Source: Chitinophaga jiangningensis
GTDB taxonomy: Bacteria > Bacteroidota > Bacteroidia > Chitinophagales > Chitinophagaceae
Assembly: GCF_900142605.1 (NCBI RefSeq)
Contig: NZ_FRBL01000012.1
Location: 1 to 64,000 of the forward strand
Direction of reading: 5' to 3'
DNA: 64,000 nt
The first letter of the stretch is position 1; the number at the start of each line of letters is the position of its first letter. The notes below the pieces were generated by a model, which was not told the DNA's origin, ran no database searches, and worked only from the letters and a program-made list of their open reading frames with translations. A program made the translations under genes and the position numbers. Shown here piece after piece: positions 33,409 to 43,018 of the stretch.

Positions 33409-36400
33409 ATGAAGCGCTTTTTTATCAACCAGAAAACAGGCCTGTTAGTGCTGATAGGCCTATGCTATGCCGCAACAACCATAGCTCAGTCGCGGAAGAT
33501 CACCGGCCGCATACAGGCAAAGGAAGATCAGTCGCCCCTCATCGGTGCCACCGTTAGCGTAAAAGGCACCAACAGAGGCACCCAGGTACTACCGGATGGC
33601 ACCTACTCGCTGCTGGTAAACCCGGGCGAAACACTCCTCATCCGCTACACCGGCTATCTCCCCCAGGAAATCCTGGTAACCGACAAATCAGAGATCAACG
33701 CCAAACTTGAAGCGGATGTACAGAAAATGAATGAAGTAGTGGTAGTAGGCTACGGCACACAGTCCCGCCGAAGCGTGACCACCTCCATCGCCAAACTCGA
33801 CAAAGAAGTACTCGCCAACGCACCCCGCGCCAACGTTGGAAGCGCCCTCCAGGGAACCGTTTCAGGCCTGCAGGTAGTTACCGCCACCGGCCAGCCGGGC
33901 GCTACACCGGTGATCATCCTCCGCGGCGGCGCCTCCATCAACAGCCCCGGCGCCCCACTCACCATTGTGGATGGGGTAGTGCGCTCCTTCGCCGACGTCC
34001 CCTCTGAAGATATCGCCAGCATCGAACTGCTTAAAGATGCCGCCGCCACCGCCATCTACGGCGCCCGCGCCAACAACGGTGTGATCCTCATCACCACCAA
34101 ACAAGGAAAAGCCGGCGTAGCACAGGTATCCTACAAATTCACCGGCGGCTATAATAAAGCCCGCGATGGATACCAGTACATGGGCGCTAAAGATTTCATC
34201 TACTACACCCGCCTCGGTTATCTCAACGCAGGCCGCACGCTCAGCCAGGCAAATACCGCCCGCGGCATGGGACTCTCCACCAACCCCGCCGACCTGGCCA
34301 CCTTCGACATCCGACCCTATAACAGCACCACCGCCTCCCTGCTCAGCAAGGGCTGGGATACCGTGGGCGACCCATACGGCGGCACCATCATTTTTAAAGA
34401 CCATGGGGGAGAAGTGGAAAATATCGTCTTCCGAAATACCTACACACAAGACCACTACGTAAACGTGACTGGTGGAAACGACAAGGGAAAATATTACGCC
34501 AGCTTCGACTATTATAAAGAAGATGGGGTAATCGTAGGCTCCGGCTACAAGCGCTTTTCCGGCGATGTAAATGGCTCCTACAAAGTGAAATCAAACCTGG
34601 AAGTAGGTACAGGCGTCAGCATGTCCACCGCCGCACAACTAGGTGTGCTCGCAGGAGAAGTAAACTCGCTCTACCGCAGCATGGCCATCTGGCCCACCTT
34701 TAATCCGTGGCTGGATTCCGCCAAAACCTTACCCAACCCGGGTAACAGCGCCTCCGACGGTAACCCGCTCTACTGGCTGCAAAAAACAAAACGCAGCGCC
34801 GAAACAAACCGCATCTCGGCCAACGCTTTCGTGAAATGGGACATCATCCCCGGCCTCTACTTCAGAGGAACCGCCAATATGTACCTGTTTGAAAGATTGA
34901 ACCAGTCCTTCCAACAAGCTACACAAACATATGCCAACATCTTCGCCAACCCTCCCTCGTTCAGTAATACGAAACGGGAGTCGGTAACCGGCTTTGCGCG
35001 CGACTTTCAAACACAATACAACGGTATCTTAAACTATACCAAATCCTTTGGTAAACACGACCTCTCCGCGATGGCAGGCGCAGAGTACTTCGGTATCAAA
35101 TCCCTCGGCCTGCAGGTAGATGGACTCAACGCACCAACGGATGATATTCCTACCGCCAACGCCTCTACGACCTTTAATCCAACTACTTCTTCGTCCGACC
35201 CGAATAACAACTATTCGATTCAGTCGGAATACCGCATTCTTTCGTCCTTCGGGCGACTCGCCTACAACTATGATGAGCGCTACCTGCTTACACTGGTGTT
35301 CCGCCAGGATGCGGTGTCCAGCCTCGCCAAAAGCAACCGCTCGGGATTTTTCCCCGGTATGTCGCTCGGTTGGAATCTTCACAACGAACCTTTCTATAAA
35401 AACCTCGGCATCAGCAAGGTGCTGAGCACCATAAAACCACGCGCCAGCTATGGTGTAAACGGTAACGTGGCAGGCCTCGGCCGCTACGATGTGCAGGGTG
35501 TTTACAATCTACAAACCAACTACAACGGCAACGCAGGTTTTCTTAACACCGGCATGGCCAACCCCGAACTGCGCTGGGAAAAAAGTAAAACCACAGATCT
35601 CGGCATCGACCTCGGCTTCCTCGATAACCGCATCACCCTGTTATTTGATTATTACAACCGTAAAACCTCCGACCTCCTCACCAACCTGGCACTGCCCAGT
35701 TATGTGGGTTTCGATTTCGTAAAAACCAATCTGGGTACTTTCCAAAACAAAGGGTATGAGTTCGAAGTGAATGCCACCGTGCTGCAATCCAACAGTGGCG
35801 TACGACTTAACGTAGGCGCCAATGCATCTTTCGTAAAAAATAAAATCCTTCAGCTGCCTTATAATGGCAACGAAAACAACCGCCAGGGCGGCCTTCAGGT
35901 ATATGATGCCGCTTCCGGAAAAGTGATCTGGGTAGGTGGCCTCCAGGAAGGACAGTCGCTCGGCGATATCTACGGCTACCAACAGGTGTCCATTTTTAAA
36001 GATGATAAAGATGTAGCCGCCGTGGCAGGCAACCGCTACGATGCCGTGGCCAAAATTACCGGCCCCAATCTCGCCGCAGGCGCCAATGGCCGCATTACTC
36101 CCGGTGATGTAAACTGGCTGGATAAAGACAGAAATGATACCATCGATTCCCGCGACCAGGTATACCTGGGCAACATCTTCCCTAAATGGACAGGCGGGTT
36201 CAATGCTACGCTGAGTTACAAGGGGCTGTCGCTGTACAGCCGGTTCGACTTCGCCACCGGCCATACCATTTACAACGACCTGGTAGCCAGAACGCTCGGT
36301 AACTACCAGGGAACCTTTAACTACATTGACTTACAAAAGCAGGCATGGTCGCCCACTAACACGGAAACGGATATACCAAAAGTCTACTTCGCCGATCAGG

Positions 36401-36729
36401 TGGCCGGCTCCAAACAAAATTATACCCGCGCCAATAATGCGAACCAGGTGCTGAACGGCAACAACTCCCGCTTTTACGAAAAAGGGAATTACCTCGCCTG
36501 CCGCGAGATCACCCTCAGCTACGAGCTGCCAAAATCATTACTGCAACGCACACACGTACTTTCTTCCACAAGGATGTATGTAAGCGCCAACAACCTGTTT
36601 TATGTAACCAGCTTTAGCGGCCCTTCGCCGGAAGCGCCGGTGGACGGTAGCGGGAATATCAGCGGCATCTTCGCCGGTACTTATCCTACGCCACGCTCTT
36701 TCGTTCTGGGCGTACAGGTGTCATTCTAA
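33409..36729 (+). CDS. SusC/RagA-type TonB-dependent transporter (NanO-like)
   Basis: A 1106-residue outer-membrane importer with a signal peptide at 1-26 (ending TTIAQ). The carboxypeptidase-regulatory domain (about 28-105) is followed by the TonB-box-like VVVVGYGTQSRR, the plug domain (about 120-230, PLTIVDGV, IYGARANNGVILITTK) and a 22-strand-type barrel ending in FVLGVQVSF with a terminal aromatic residue. With the SusD protein it binds and imports glycans. Its place at the head of a sialidase/NanA operon makes sialic acid or sialylated oligosaccharides the likely cargo, as for NanO of Tannerella and Bacteroides. Confidence 0.93.
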   Translation: MKRFFINQKTGLLVLIGLCYAATTIAQSRKITGRIQAKEDQSPLIGATVSVKGTNRGTQVLPDGTYSLLVNPGETLLIRYTGYLPQEILVTDKSEINAKLEADVQKMNEVVVVGYGTQSRRSVTTSIAKLDKEVLANAPRANVGSALQGTVSGLQVVTATGQPGATPVIILRGGASINSPGAPLTIVDGVVRSFADVPSEDIASIELLKDAAATAIYGARANNGVILITTKQGKAGVAQVSYKFTGGYNKARDGYQYMGAKDFIYYTRLGYLNAGRTLSQANTARGMGLSTNPADLATFDIRPYNSTTASLLSKGWDTVGDPYGGTIIFKDHGGEVENIVFRNTYTQDHYVNVTGGNDKGKYYASFDYYKEDGVIVGSGYKRFSGDVNGSYKVKSNLEVGTGVSMSTAAQLGVLAGEVNSLYRSMAIWPTFNPWLDSAKTLPNPGNSASDGNPLYWLQKTKRSAETNRISANAFVKWDIIPGLYFRGTANMYLFERLNQSFQQATQTYANIFANPPSFSNTKRESVTGFARDFQTQYNGILNYTKSFGKHDLSAMAGAEYFGIKSLGLQVDGLNAPTDDIPTANASTTFNPTTSSSDPNNNYSIQSEYRILSSFGRLAYNYDERYLLTLVFRQDAVSSLAKSNRSGFFPGMSLGWNLHNEPFYKNLGISKVLSTIKPRASYGVNGNVAGLGRYDVQGVYNLQTNYNGNAGFLNTGMANPELRWEKSKTTDLGIDLGFLDNRITLLFDYYNRKTSDLLTNLALPSYVGFDFVKTNLGTFQNKGYEFEVNATVLQSNSGVRLNVGANASFVKNKILQLPYNGNENNRQGGLQVYDAASGKVIWVGGLQEGQSLGDIYGYQQVSIFKDDKDVAAVAGNRYDAVAKITGPNLAAGANGRITPGDVNWLDKDRNDTIDSRDQVYLGNIFPKWTGGFNATLSYKGLSLYSRFDFATGHTIYNDLVARTLGNYQGTFNYIDLQKQAWSPTNTETDIPKVYFADQVAGSKQNYTRANNANQVLNGNNSRFYEKGNYLACREITLSYELPKSLLQRTHVLSSTRMYVSANNLFYVTSFSGPSPEAPVDGSGNISGIFAGTYPTPRSFVLGVQVSF

Positions 36730-36750
36730 ACATTGCAAATACTACCACAC

Positions 36751-38274
36751 ATGAAAAAACAAATCATCACCATATTAGGAGCGGCCCTGCTGATGCAGGC
36801 CTGCTCCAGCAAGCTGGACCTGACCCCCATCAGCTCCCTCAGCAACGAAAGCTACTGGAAAACACCCGACCAATACGATGCCTTTGTAACCGGCGTGCAT
36901 ACAGCGTTTAGAAATAACAATTCGGCGTTTCAGTCGCTCGGCGAAATGCGCTCGGATATCTTTGGTACGGAAACGGCGCTGGGGCCCTCTTTCACAGGGG
37001 AAGCCACACAAGGCACCGAGCGTATGTGGCTGCAAACGATGGACCTGGATGCACCCGGCGTCAGCAACTTCGGTGGCTTTTATTTTAACATTAACCAGAT
37101 CAATCTGCTGATCAGTAAAGCCAGCAGCACCAACCTGCTCACAGCCGCCAATAAAAATTATTACCTGGGGCAGGCCTATGGTATGCGTGCGTTCTATTAC
37201 TTTCAACTGCTGCGCTCCTGGGGCAATGTGCTCATCAATACCACACCATCTACCAACATCGATATCAGCAACCTGGCGAAAGCTGCCAGTCCGGCGGAAG
37301 ACGTGATGAAGCTGATCAAAGCTGACCTGGACAGCTCCGCTAATAACTTCGGAACTGATTACACTTTCCGCAACCAGAAAGGCTTTTGGTCAAAGGCAGC
37401 TACACAAATGCTGAAGGCTGAAGTCTACCTCTGGACAAGCTACCGTGGCGGAGGTAATGCGGACGCCACTATCGCCAAAAATGCACTCACGGATATACAA
37501 ACCAATGTGCCTTCGCTGGGACTGATGGATAATTTCACGGATGTTTTCAGCAGCGCAGGCAAAGGCAACAAGGAAATAATATTTGCCATCCGTTATAAGC
37601 TGAACGAGGCCACCATTGGCTTTATCCCCAGCCTGTTCGTGCCGCAATCAGGCCTGATCGCGAACTTCTACGACTCCCTCGCCAACCGGCAGTTTGACGT
37701 GGCTACTGATAACTGGGGAGGCCTGCTCCGTGCACCGGTGAAGGTGGCTACTTTCCGGCAGTACAGCGATGCCGACAGCCGCAAATACGCCACTATACAG
37801 CCTGCCTATACGAAATCAGGCACCACCTACACCATTACCGGCGCCTTCGCTAAAAAGTACCAGGGAGAACAGAACGCCGGCGCAAGGGCTTACACCAACG
37901 ATTTTCCAATATACCGTTATGCAGATCTGTTGCTGTTACTGGCAGAGTGTAAAGTGCTGCTGGGCGAAGATCCTGCGGCTGAAATCAATAAAGTAAGGGC
38001 ACGCGCCTATGGCGTTAATTATACTAACGCTTACGCCTATCCGAACCAGAAAGTGGATGCTGATCCGAAAGAAGCATTACTGCGGGAGCGCCTGCTGGAG
38101 TTTGTGTTTGAAGGTAAGCGCTGGTACGACCTGCGCCGCATGGGCGACAACTACGTATACGAACATACGACACTCAAACCTGCCGAAGCATATAAGCTGT
38201 TATGGCCTGTCGACAGAAATTCCCTCACCAATAACCGCAGTCTGGTGCAAACGCCCGGATATGCGCAGTTTTAG
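36751..38274 (+). CDS. SusD/RagB-type surface glycan-binding lipoprotein (NanU-like)
   Basis: A 507-residue lipoprotein with lipobox LMQAC (Cys18 from the ATG at 36751), chosen over the upstream ATG at 36733 because it gives a normal signal peptide. The body is a TPR-type SusD fold: DQYDAFVTGVHTAFR, YGMRAFYYFQLLRSWGNV and ERLLEFVFEGKRWYDLRRMG (a C-terminal SusD hallmark). It forms the lid on the SusC barrel and starts 21 bases after it. Specificity is inferred from the operon. Confidence 0.93.
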   Translation: MKKQIITILGAALLMQACSSKLDLTPISSLSNESYWKTPDQYDAFVTGVHTAFRNNNSAFQSLGEMRSDIFGTETALGPSFTGEATQGTERMWLQTMDLDAPGVSNFGGFYFNINQINLLISKASSTNLLTAANKNYYLGQAYGMRAFYYFQLLRSWGNVLINTTPSTNIDISNLAKAASPAEDVMKLIKADLDSSANNFGTDYTFRNQKGFWSKAATQMLKAEVYLWTSYRGGGNADATIAKNALTDIQTNVPSLGLMDNFTDVFSSAGKGNKEIIFAIRYKLNEATIGFIPSLFVPQSGLIANFYDSLANRQFDVATDNWGGLLRAPVKVATFRQYSDADSRKYATIQPAYTKSGTTYTITGAFAKKYQGEQNAGARAYTNDFPIYRYADLLLLLAECKVLLGEDPAAEINKVRARAYGVNYTNAYAYPNQKVDADPKEALLRERLLEFVFEGKRWYDLRRMGDNYVYEHTTLKPAEAYKLLWPVDRNSLTNNRSLVQTPGYAQF

Positions 38275-38293
38275 CATTTATTAAATATCAGAT

Positions 38294-39217
38294 ATGACGA
38301 TCGAGCACCTGCGCAAATTGATTGCTGCACCGTTTACACCCATGCATAAAGATGGTTCGCTGAACCTGTCCATCATCCCGGAATATTATGCCATGTTAAA
38401 AAAGAATGGCGTTACCGGCGCCTTTATCAACGGCTCTACCGGCGAGGGCGTATCCACTACCTCGCAGGAAAAAATGCAGGTGACCAGTGCCTGGGCGGCC
38501 GCCGCAAAAGGGGATCCGGACTTTAAAGTGATGACCCTCGTAGGTGGCACCAGCCTGCAGGACTGCATAGCGCAGGCATTGCATGCCCGTGAAGCCGGAC
38601 TCTATGCAGTGTCCCTAACCGCTCCTTTTTACTTCAAGCCTGCCCATGTGAACGCGCTGGCAGAATGCTGCGCTATGGTAGCTGCCGCCGTGCCGGATAT
38701 GCCGTTTTACTACTATCATATACCGGTGCTCACAGGCGTTGGTTATGCAATGATCGACCTGCTGAAAGCAGTGGATGGGCAGGTGAGCAACTTCGCCGGG
38801 GTGAAGTATACCCACGAGGACTTCATGGATTACCAGAGCTGTATCAACTTTCAAAACGGTAAATATGATATGCTGTGGGGGCGGGATGAAAACCTGCTGG
38901 CATCCCTGGCAGTAGGCGCCAAAGCGGGTGTAGGCAGTACTTTTAACTATGCTGCACCCTTGTATTATCGCCTCATGGATGCTTTTGCAGCGGGCGACCT
39001 CACGCAGGCCCAGCAACTCCAGCAGCTGTCGATCGATATGATCCGCCTGCTGGGAAAATATGGCGGCATTGCTACCGGTAAGGCCTATATGAAAATGATG
39101 GGCCTCGACTGCGGGGAGTTCCGGCTACCGGTGAAAAACATGAGCCCTGTTCAGTTTGAGGCATTTCAAAAAGAGGTGACGGCACTCGGTTTTAATGAGT
39201 TCTGTTCACGTAAATAA
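38294..39217 (+). CDS. nanA: N-acetylneuraminate lyase
   Basis: This 307-residue class I aldolase of the DHDPS/NAL family splits N-acetylneuraminate into ManNAc and pyruvate in the cytoplasm. The Schiff-base lysine is K171 in GVKYTHED, the partner tyrosine is Y141 in YYYHIP, and the carboxylate-binding loop is NGSTGEG (46-52). The YHIPVLTGVG segment is typical of NAL rather than DHDPS. The next gene's first possible ATG lies inside the end of this one. The product feeds the epimerase encoded downstream. Confidence 0.94.
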   Translation: MTIEHLRKLIAAPFTPMHKDGSLNLSIIPEYYAMLKKNGVTGAFINGSTGEGVSTTSQEKMQVTSAWAAAAKGDPDFKVMTLVGGTSLQDCIAQALHAREAGLYAVSLTAPFYFKPAHVNALAECCAMVAAAVPDMPFYYYHIPVLTGVGYAMIDLLKAVDGQVSNFAGVKYTHEDFMDYQSCINFQNGKYDMLWGRDENLLASLAVGAKAGVGSTFNYAAPLYYRLMDAFAAGDLTQAQQLQQLSIDMIRLLGKYGGIATGKAYMKMMGLDCGEFRLPVKNMSPVQFEAFQKEVTALGFNEFCSRK

Positions 39218-41858
39218 ATCATTCGTGAGAGTTTTATTGCTATTGATTATGTTTTGGGGAATGAAAGCGCAGGCGCAGCAACAGGATGTAAACCGCATCT
39301 CCTGGTCAGAAGCTGCGGTACTTCCTGTTGCCGAAGGCAGGGCCCTGCAACCTGGTGTTGCAGGCGCCTTTGCAGGCATTGCGGGCAATCATTTGCTGGT
39401 AGCAGGCGGCGCTAATTTCCCGGAGGCGATGCCCTGGGAAGGTGGTAAAAAAGTATATCACCGCGAAATTTATGTGCTGGCAAGAGAAAACAATCAATTC
39501 TCCTGGAATGCGGCTAAAGCGCACTACCTGCCGGAACCTGTGGCCTACGGCGCCAGCGTTACGCTGCCACAGGGCGTGCTGTGCATAGGCGGCGAAACAA
39601 TTGCCGGACTCACAGCCACCGTATATCTGCTGCAATGGAACAATGATGTACAGCTGCTGCCATATCCCGATTTACCGGTGCCTACCGCCAATGCCGCTGC
39701 TGCGGTGTTGGGCACCCAGGTGTATGTAGCCGGCGGTGAAACCGCCGCCGGCCCTACAGCTGCCGTATGGATGATGGACATGGCTGCGGCAAAACCAACA
39801 TGGATACCCGTGGCCCCATTGCCATCGGTGCGGTCACATCTCCAACTGGTAACACAATCAAACGGTGAATACCCATGCCTATACGCCATTGGCGGTAGAG
39901 CCGCCACCGCTACAGGTATCAGCACGCTGAGCGGAGCAGTATACCGTTATACCCCGAAATCCGGCAAATGGACGGATGGCAGCCATATCAGTGACGGAAA
40001 AAGTAGGATGAACTGGTCCGCCGGAACGGCCGTGCCTTACGGCAGCACCTATATCCTGCTCACCGGCGGTGACGACGGGGAACTATTCCACCGCATCGAA
40101 AGCCTGAATGCCGCTATCAAAGCAGCAGCCAACACGGAAGAAAAAGAAAAGATCACACAGGAAAAGCTGGCGCTGTTACATAGTCACCCCGGCTTTAATA
40201 AAAATATACTGCTGTACAACACCGCTACGGATGTATGGACCAAACTCAGTGAGCTCTCCTTTCCGACAGCCGTTACCACCACTGCCGTGAAATGGAACGA
40301 TGATATCATCATTTCTTCCGGAGAAATAAAGCCCGGCACCCGTACCATAGCGGTTTACAGGGGAGTGGTGAGTAAACCCTCCTTTTTTTCTACGCTGGAC
40401 TACCTCCTGTTGGCAGCTTATTTTGTACTGATGCTGGGCATTGGCATCTGGACGAGTTTAAAACAAAACAGCACGGCGGATTATTTCAAAGGAGGACAGA
40501 AAATCCCAGGATGGGCCACGGGTTTAAGCATATTCGGGGCCAAGCTCAGCGCTATTACTTTTGTCGGCATTCCTGCTAAAACATATGCGACCGACTGGAC
40601 CTACTTTTTCCTGCTGATGACCATTATCATGATCATGCCGTTGGTGGTGCGTTATTTCATTCCTTTCTATCGCAGGCTGGGTGTGACTTCCAGTTACGAG
40701 TTCCTGGAAAACCGCTTTAATTACGGCGTGCGTGGCATCGCTGCCATGATGTATATCCTGCTGCAGCTGGGCCGTATGGGCATCGTCATCTTATTACCCA
40801 GTATAGCCCTCAGCGTGGTAACGGGGATAGATGTACGCACCAGTATCGTGGTAATGGGCCTGGTGAGTTTGTTTTATACAGTGCTCGGCGGCATTGAAGC
40901 GGTGATATGGACGGAAGTGGTACAGGTGATCATCCTGCTCACGGGCGCTTTGCTGGCGCTGGTGCTGATCCCGATGTACCTGGATCACCCGTGGGCGCAA
41001 AGCATGGATACACTGGCATCTTACCAGAAATTAAAAATCCTTGATCTCCGGTTCGACTTTAGCAGTAGCACTTTCTGGGTAGTGGTGATCGGCGGTTTCG
41101 CCCTGAACCTGATCCAGTACGGCTGTGACCAAACAGTGGTGCAACGGTACCTGACCACCACCGATGAAAAAACAGCGGTGAAGAGTCTGCAACTCGGCGC
41201 CTGGCTTACGTTGCCGTCTACCATCATCTTCTTCGCCATTGGCACACTGCTTTTCCTGTTTTACCGTGATCATCCGGCGGATGTAAATATTGCGCTCAAC
41301 AACCAGGATACTATTTTCCCCTGGTACATTGTTACACAGCTGCCTAAAGGCATAGCAGGACTGGTGATTACCGCCATTTTTGCTGCCGCCATGGGGAGTT
41401 TAAACGGTTCCGTAAATGGTGTGGCAACGGTGGTGGTGAATGATTTTTTCAGACGTCAGTTACCCGGCAAAACGGATAAATATTACCTGAAAACGGCGCG
41501 TATAATAACACTCATTGTAGGGCTGTTTGGCACGCTGGTAGCATGGATGATGGCTTCATGGGGTGCCACCTCGCTGTGGGATGAGTTCAACCTCATCATG
41601 GGGCTGTTTACCGGCTCTGTAGGTGGACTTTTCCTGCTGGGTATCTTTTTCAAGCGCACTACTGCCAAAGGAGCCATCATTGGTTTTGTGGTAAGTGCAT
41701 TGGTGCAGGTAGGTTTGTTACAGTTTACCCACATGCACCTGCTGATGTACGCCTTTACAGGCCTGGTTTCCTGCGTGCTGGCAGGATTGCTTTTCAGTTT
41801 TCCGGATAAAAAAAATACAAATGGCATATACCAAAGAACAGTTGCAAGGGCTGTATGA
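39195..41858 (+). CDS. Fusion: periplasmic kelch mutarotase (NanM-like) + Na+/solute symporter (SSS)
   Basis: An 887-residue fusion. Residues 1-28 are a signal peptide or anchor (VRVLLLLIMFWGMKAQAQ). About 30-385 is a six-bladed kelch propeller of the cyclically permuted mutarotase type (AGGANFPEAMPWEGGKK, VAGGETAAGPTAAVW, YAIGGRAATATG), equivalent to sialate mutarotase NanM/YjhT. From about 398 to the end it is an SLC5/SSS symporter with 13-14 helices (STADYFKGGQKIPGWATGLSIFGAKLSAITFVG). SSS proteins have an outside N-terminus, so the propeller would sit in the periplasm. GTG at 39225 is an alternative start giving a tighter signal. The last 38 bases overlap the next gene. Confidence 0.9.
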   Translation: MSSVHVNKSFVRVLLLLIMFWGMKAQAQQQDVNRISWSEAAVLPVAEGRALQPGVAGAFAGIAGNHLLVAGGANFPEAMPWEGGKKVYHREIYVLARENNQFSWNAAKAHYLPEPVAYGASVTLPQGVLCIGGETIAGLTATVYLLQWNNDVQLLPYPDLPVPTANAAAAVLGTQVYVAGGETAAGPTAAVWMMDMAAAKPTWIPVAPLPSVRSHLQLVTQSNGEYPCLYAIGGRAATATGISTLSGAVYRYTPKSGKWTDGSHISDGKSRMNWSAGTAVPYGSTYILLTGGDDGELFHRIESLNAAIKAAANTEEKEKITQEKLALLHSHPGFNKNILLYNTATDVWTKLSELSFPTAVTTTAVKWNDDIIISSGEIKPGTRTIAVYRGVVSKPSFFSTLDYLLLAAYFVLMLGIGIWTSLKQNSTADYFKGGQKIPGWATGLSIFGAKLSAITFVGIPAKTYATDWTYFFLLMTIIMIMPLVVRYFIPFYRRLGVTSSYEFLENRFNYGVRGIAAMMYILLQLGRMGIVILLPSIALSVVTGIDVRTSIVVMGLVSLFYTVLGGIEAVIWTEVVQVIILLTGALLALVLIPMYLDHPWAQSMDTLASYQKLKILDLRFDFSSSTFWVVVIGGFALNLIQYGCDQTVVQRYLTTTDEKTAVKSLQLGAWLTLPSTIIFFAIGTLLFLFYRDHPADVNIALNNQDTIFPWYIVTQLPKGIAGLVITAIFAAAMGSLNGSVNGVATVVVNDFFRRQLPGKTDKYYLKTARIITLIVGLFGTLVAWMMASWGATSLWDEFNLIMGLFTGSVGGLFLLGIFFKRTTAKGAIIGFVVSALVQVGLLQFTHMHLLMYAFTGLVSCVLAGLLFSFPDKKNTNGIYQRTVARAV

Positions 41859-43002
41859 GTTTTATAAAAATCAGTTATTGGGAGATACTATCCCATTCTG
41901 GTTTCCACGGTCTATCGACCAGGAATATGGAGGCTACCTGCTCATGCGCGATGAACAGGGCGAACTCCTGGATGATGACAAGGCCGTATGGATTCAGGGC
42001 CGCGCCGCCTGGCTGCTGGCTACTTTGTACAACACGGTAGCACCAAAGCAGGAGTGGCTGGACGGTGCAAAAGCCGGCATTGATTTTTTACTGCAACACT
42101 GCTTTGATACGGACGGGCGTATGTTCTTTCACGTTACCCGTGATGGCAGGCCTATCCGTAAGCGCCGTTACTTTTTCTCCGAAACCTTTGCCGTGATTGC
42201 ACTGGCAGCCTATGCCAAAGCCAGCGGGGATGCCGCCATGGCCAACAAGGCCCGGGAGCTGTTCGGGAAATGTATCCGGTACGCCACCACATCTGGTTTG
42301 CTGGAACCGAAGTTTACTAACGAGCGCCCGGCAAAAGGTATTGGAGTGCCCATGATCCTGATTAATACCGCGCAGCAACTGCGGGACACTATCGGGGACC
42401 CGCGCTGTGATGATTATATCAGCCAATGGATCAGTGAAATTGAACGTGATTTTGTGAAAGACGATATCCGTTGCGTAATGGAACAGGTGGCGCCGGATGG
42501 CAGTATCATTGATCATTTCGATGGGCGCACCCTCAATCCCGGTCACGCCATTGAAGGTGCCTGGTTTATTTTGCATGAAGCCCGGCATCGCAACAATGAT
42601 CCGGCGCTGATCAGGCTGGGCTGCCGCATGCTGGACTATATGTGGGAGCGGGGTTGGGATGAGCAATATGGCGGCATCCTCTATTTCAGGGATGTGTATG
42701 GCAAGCCGGTACAGGAATACTGGCAGGATATGAAATTTTGGTGGCCGCAAAATGAAGCAATAATTGCTACCTTGCTGGCCTATGTGATCACGGGCAATGA
42801 AAAATATGCGGACTGGCACGCAAAGATCCATCATTACGCCTATCAGCATTTTCACGATGCGGAAAACGGCGAATGGTACGGCTATCTGCACCGTGATGGC
42901 CGTGTAAGCGTTACCCTGAAAGGGAACTTATTCAAAGGGCCTTTCCACCTGCCACGCCAGGAGTGGTATTGCGCACTGTTGCTGCAAAATATTATTCAGT
43001 AA
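41821..43002 (+). CDS. N-acylglucosamine 2-epimerase (AGE/renin-binding-protein type)
   Basis: A 393-residue (alpha/alpha)6-barrel enzyme that epimerises ManNAc to GlcNAc. Features are PFWFPRSIDQEYGGYLLMRDEQG at the N-terminus, the active-site NPGHAIEGAWFILHEA with its catalytic His, and KFWWPQNEAIIATLLA plus a C-terminal GYLHRDG. Cellobiose 2-epimerases share the fold, but the location right after nanA and the sialate transporter favours ManNAc. This is the Bacteroides-type route, which needs no ManNAc kinase or NanE. The start lies inside the transporter gene, so translation is coupled. Confidence 0.9.
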   Translation: MAYTKEQLQGLYEFYKNQLLGDTIPFWFPRSIDQEYGGYLLMRDEQGELLDDDKAVWIQGRAAWLLATLYNTVAPKQEWLDGAKAGIDFLLQHCFDTDGRMFFHVTRDGRPIRKRRYFFSETFAVIALAAYAKASGDAAMANKARELFGKCIRYATTSGLLEPKFTNERPAKGIGVPMILINTAQQLRDTIGDPRCDDYISQWISEIERDFVKDDIRCVMEQVAPDGSIIDHFDGRTLNPGHAIEGAWFILHEARHRNNDPALIRLGCRMLDYMWERGWDEQYGGILYFRDVYGKPVQEYWQDMKFWWPQNEAIIATLLAYVITGNEKYADWHAKIHHYAYQHFHDAENGEWYGYLHRDGRVSVTLKGNLFKGPFHLPRQEWYCALLLQNIIQ

Positions 43003-43018
43003 AATGCTTATTTGGAAC

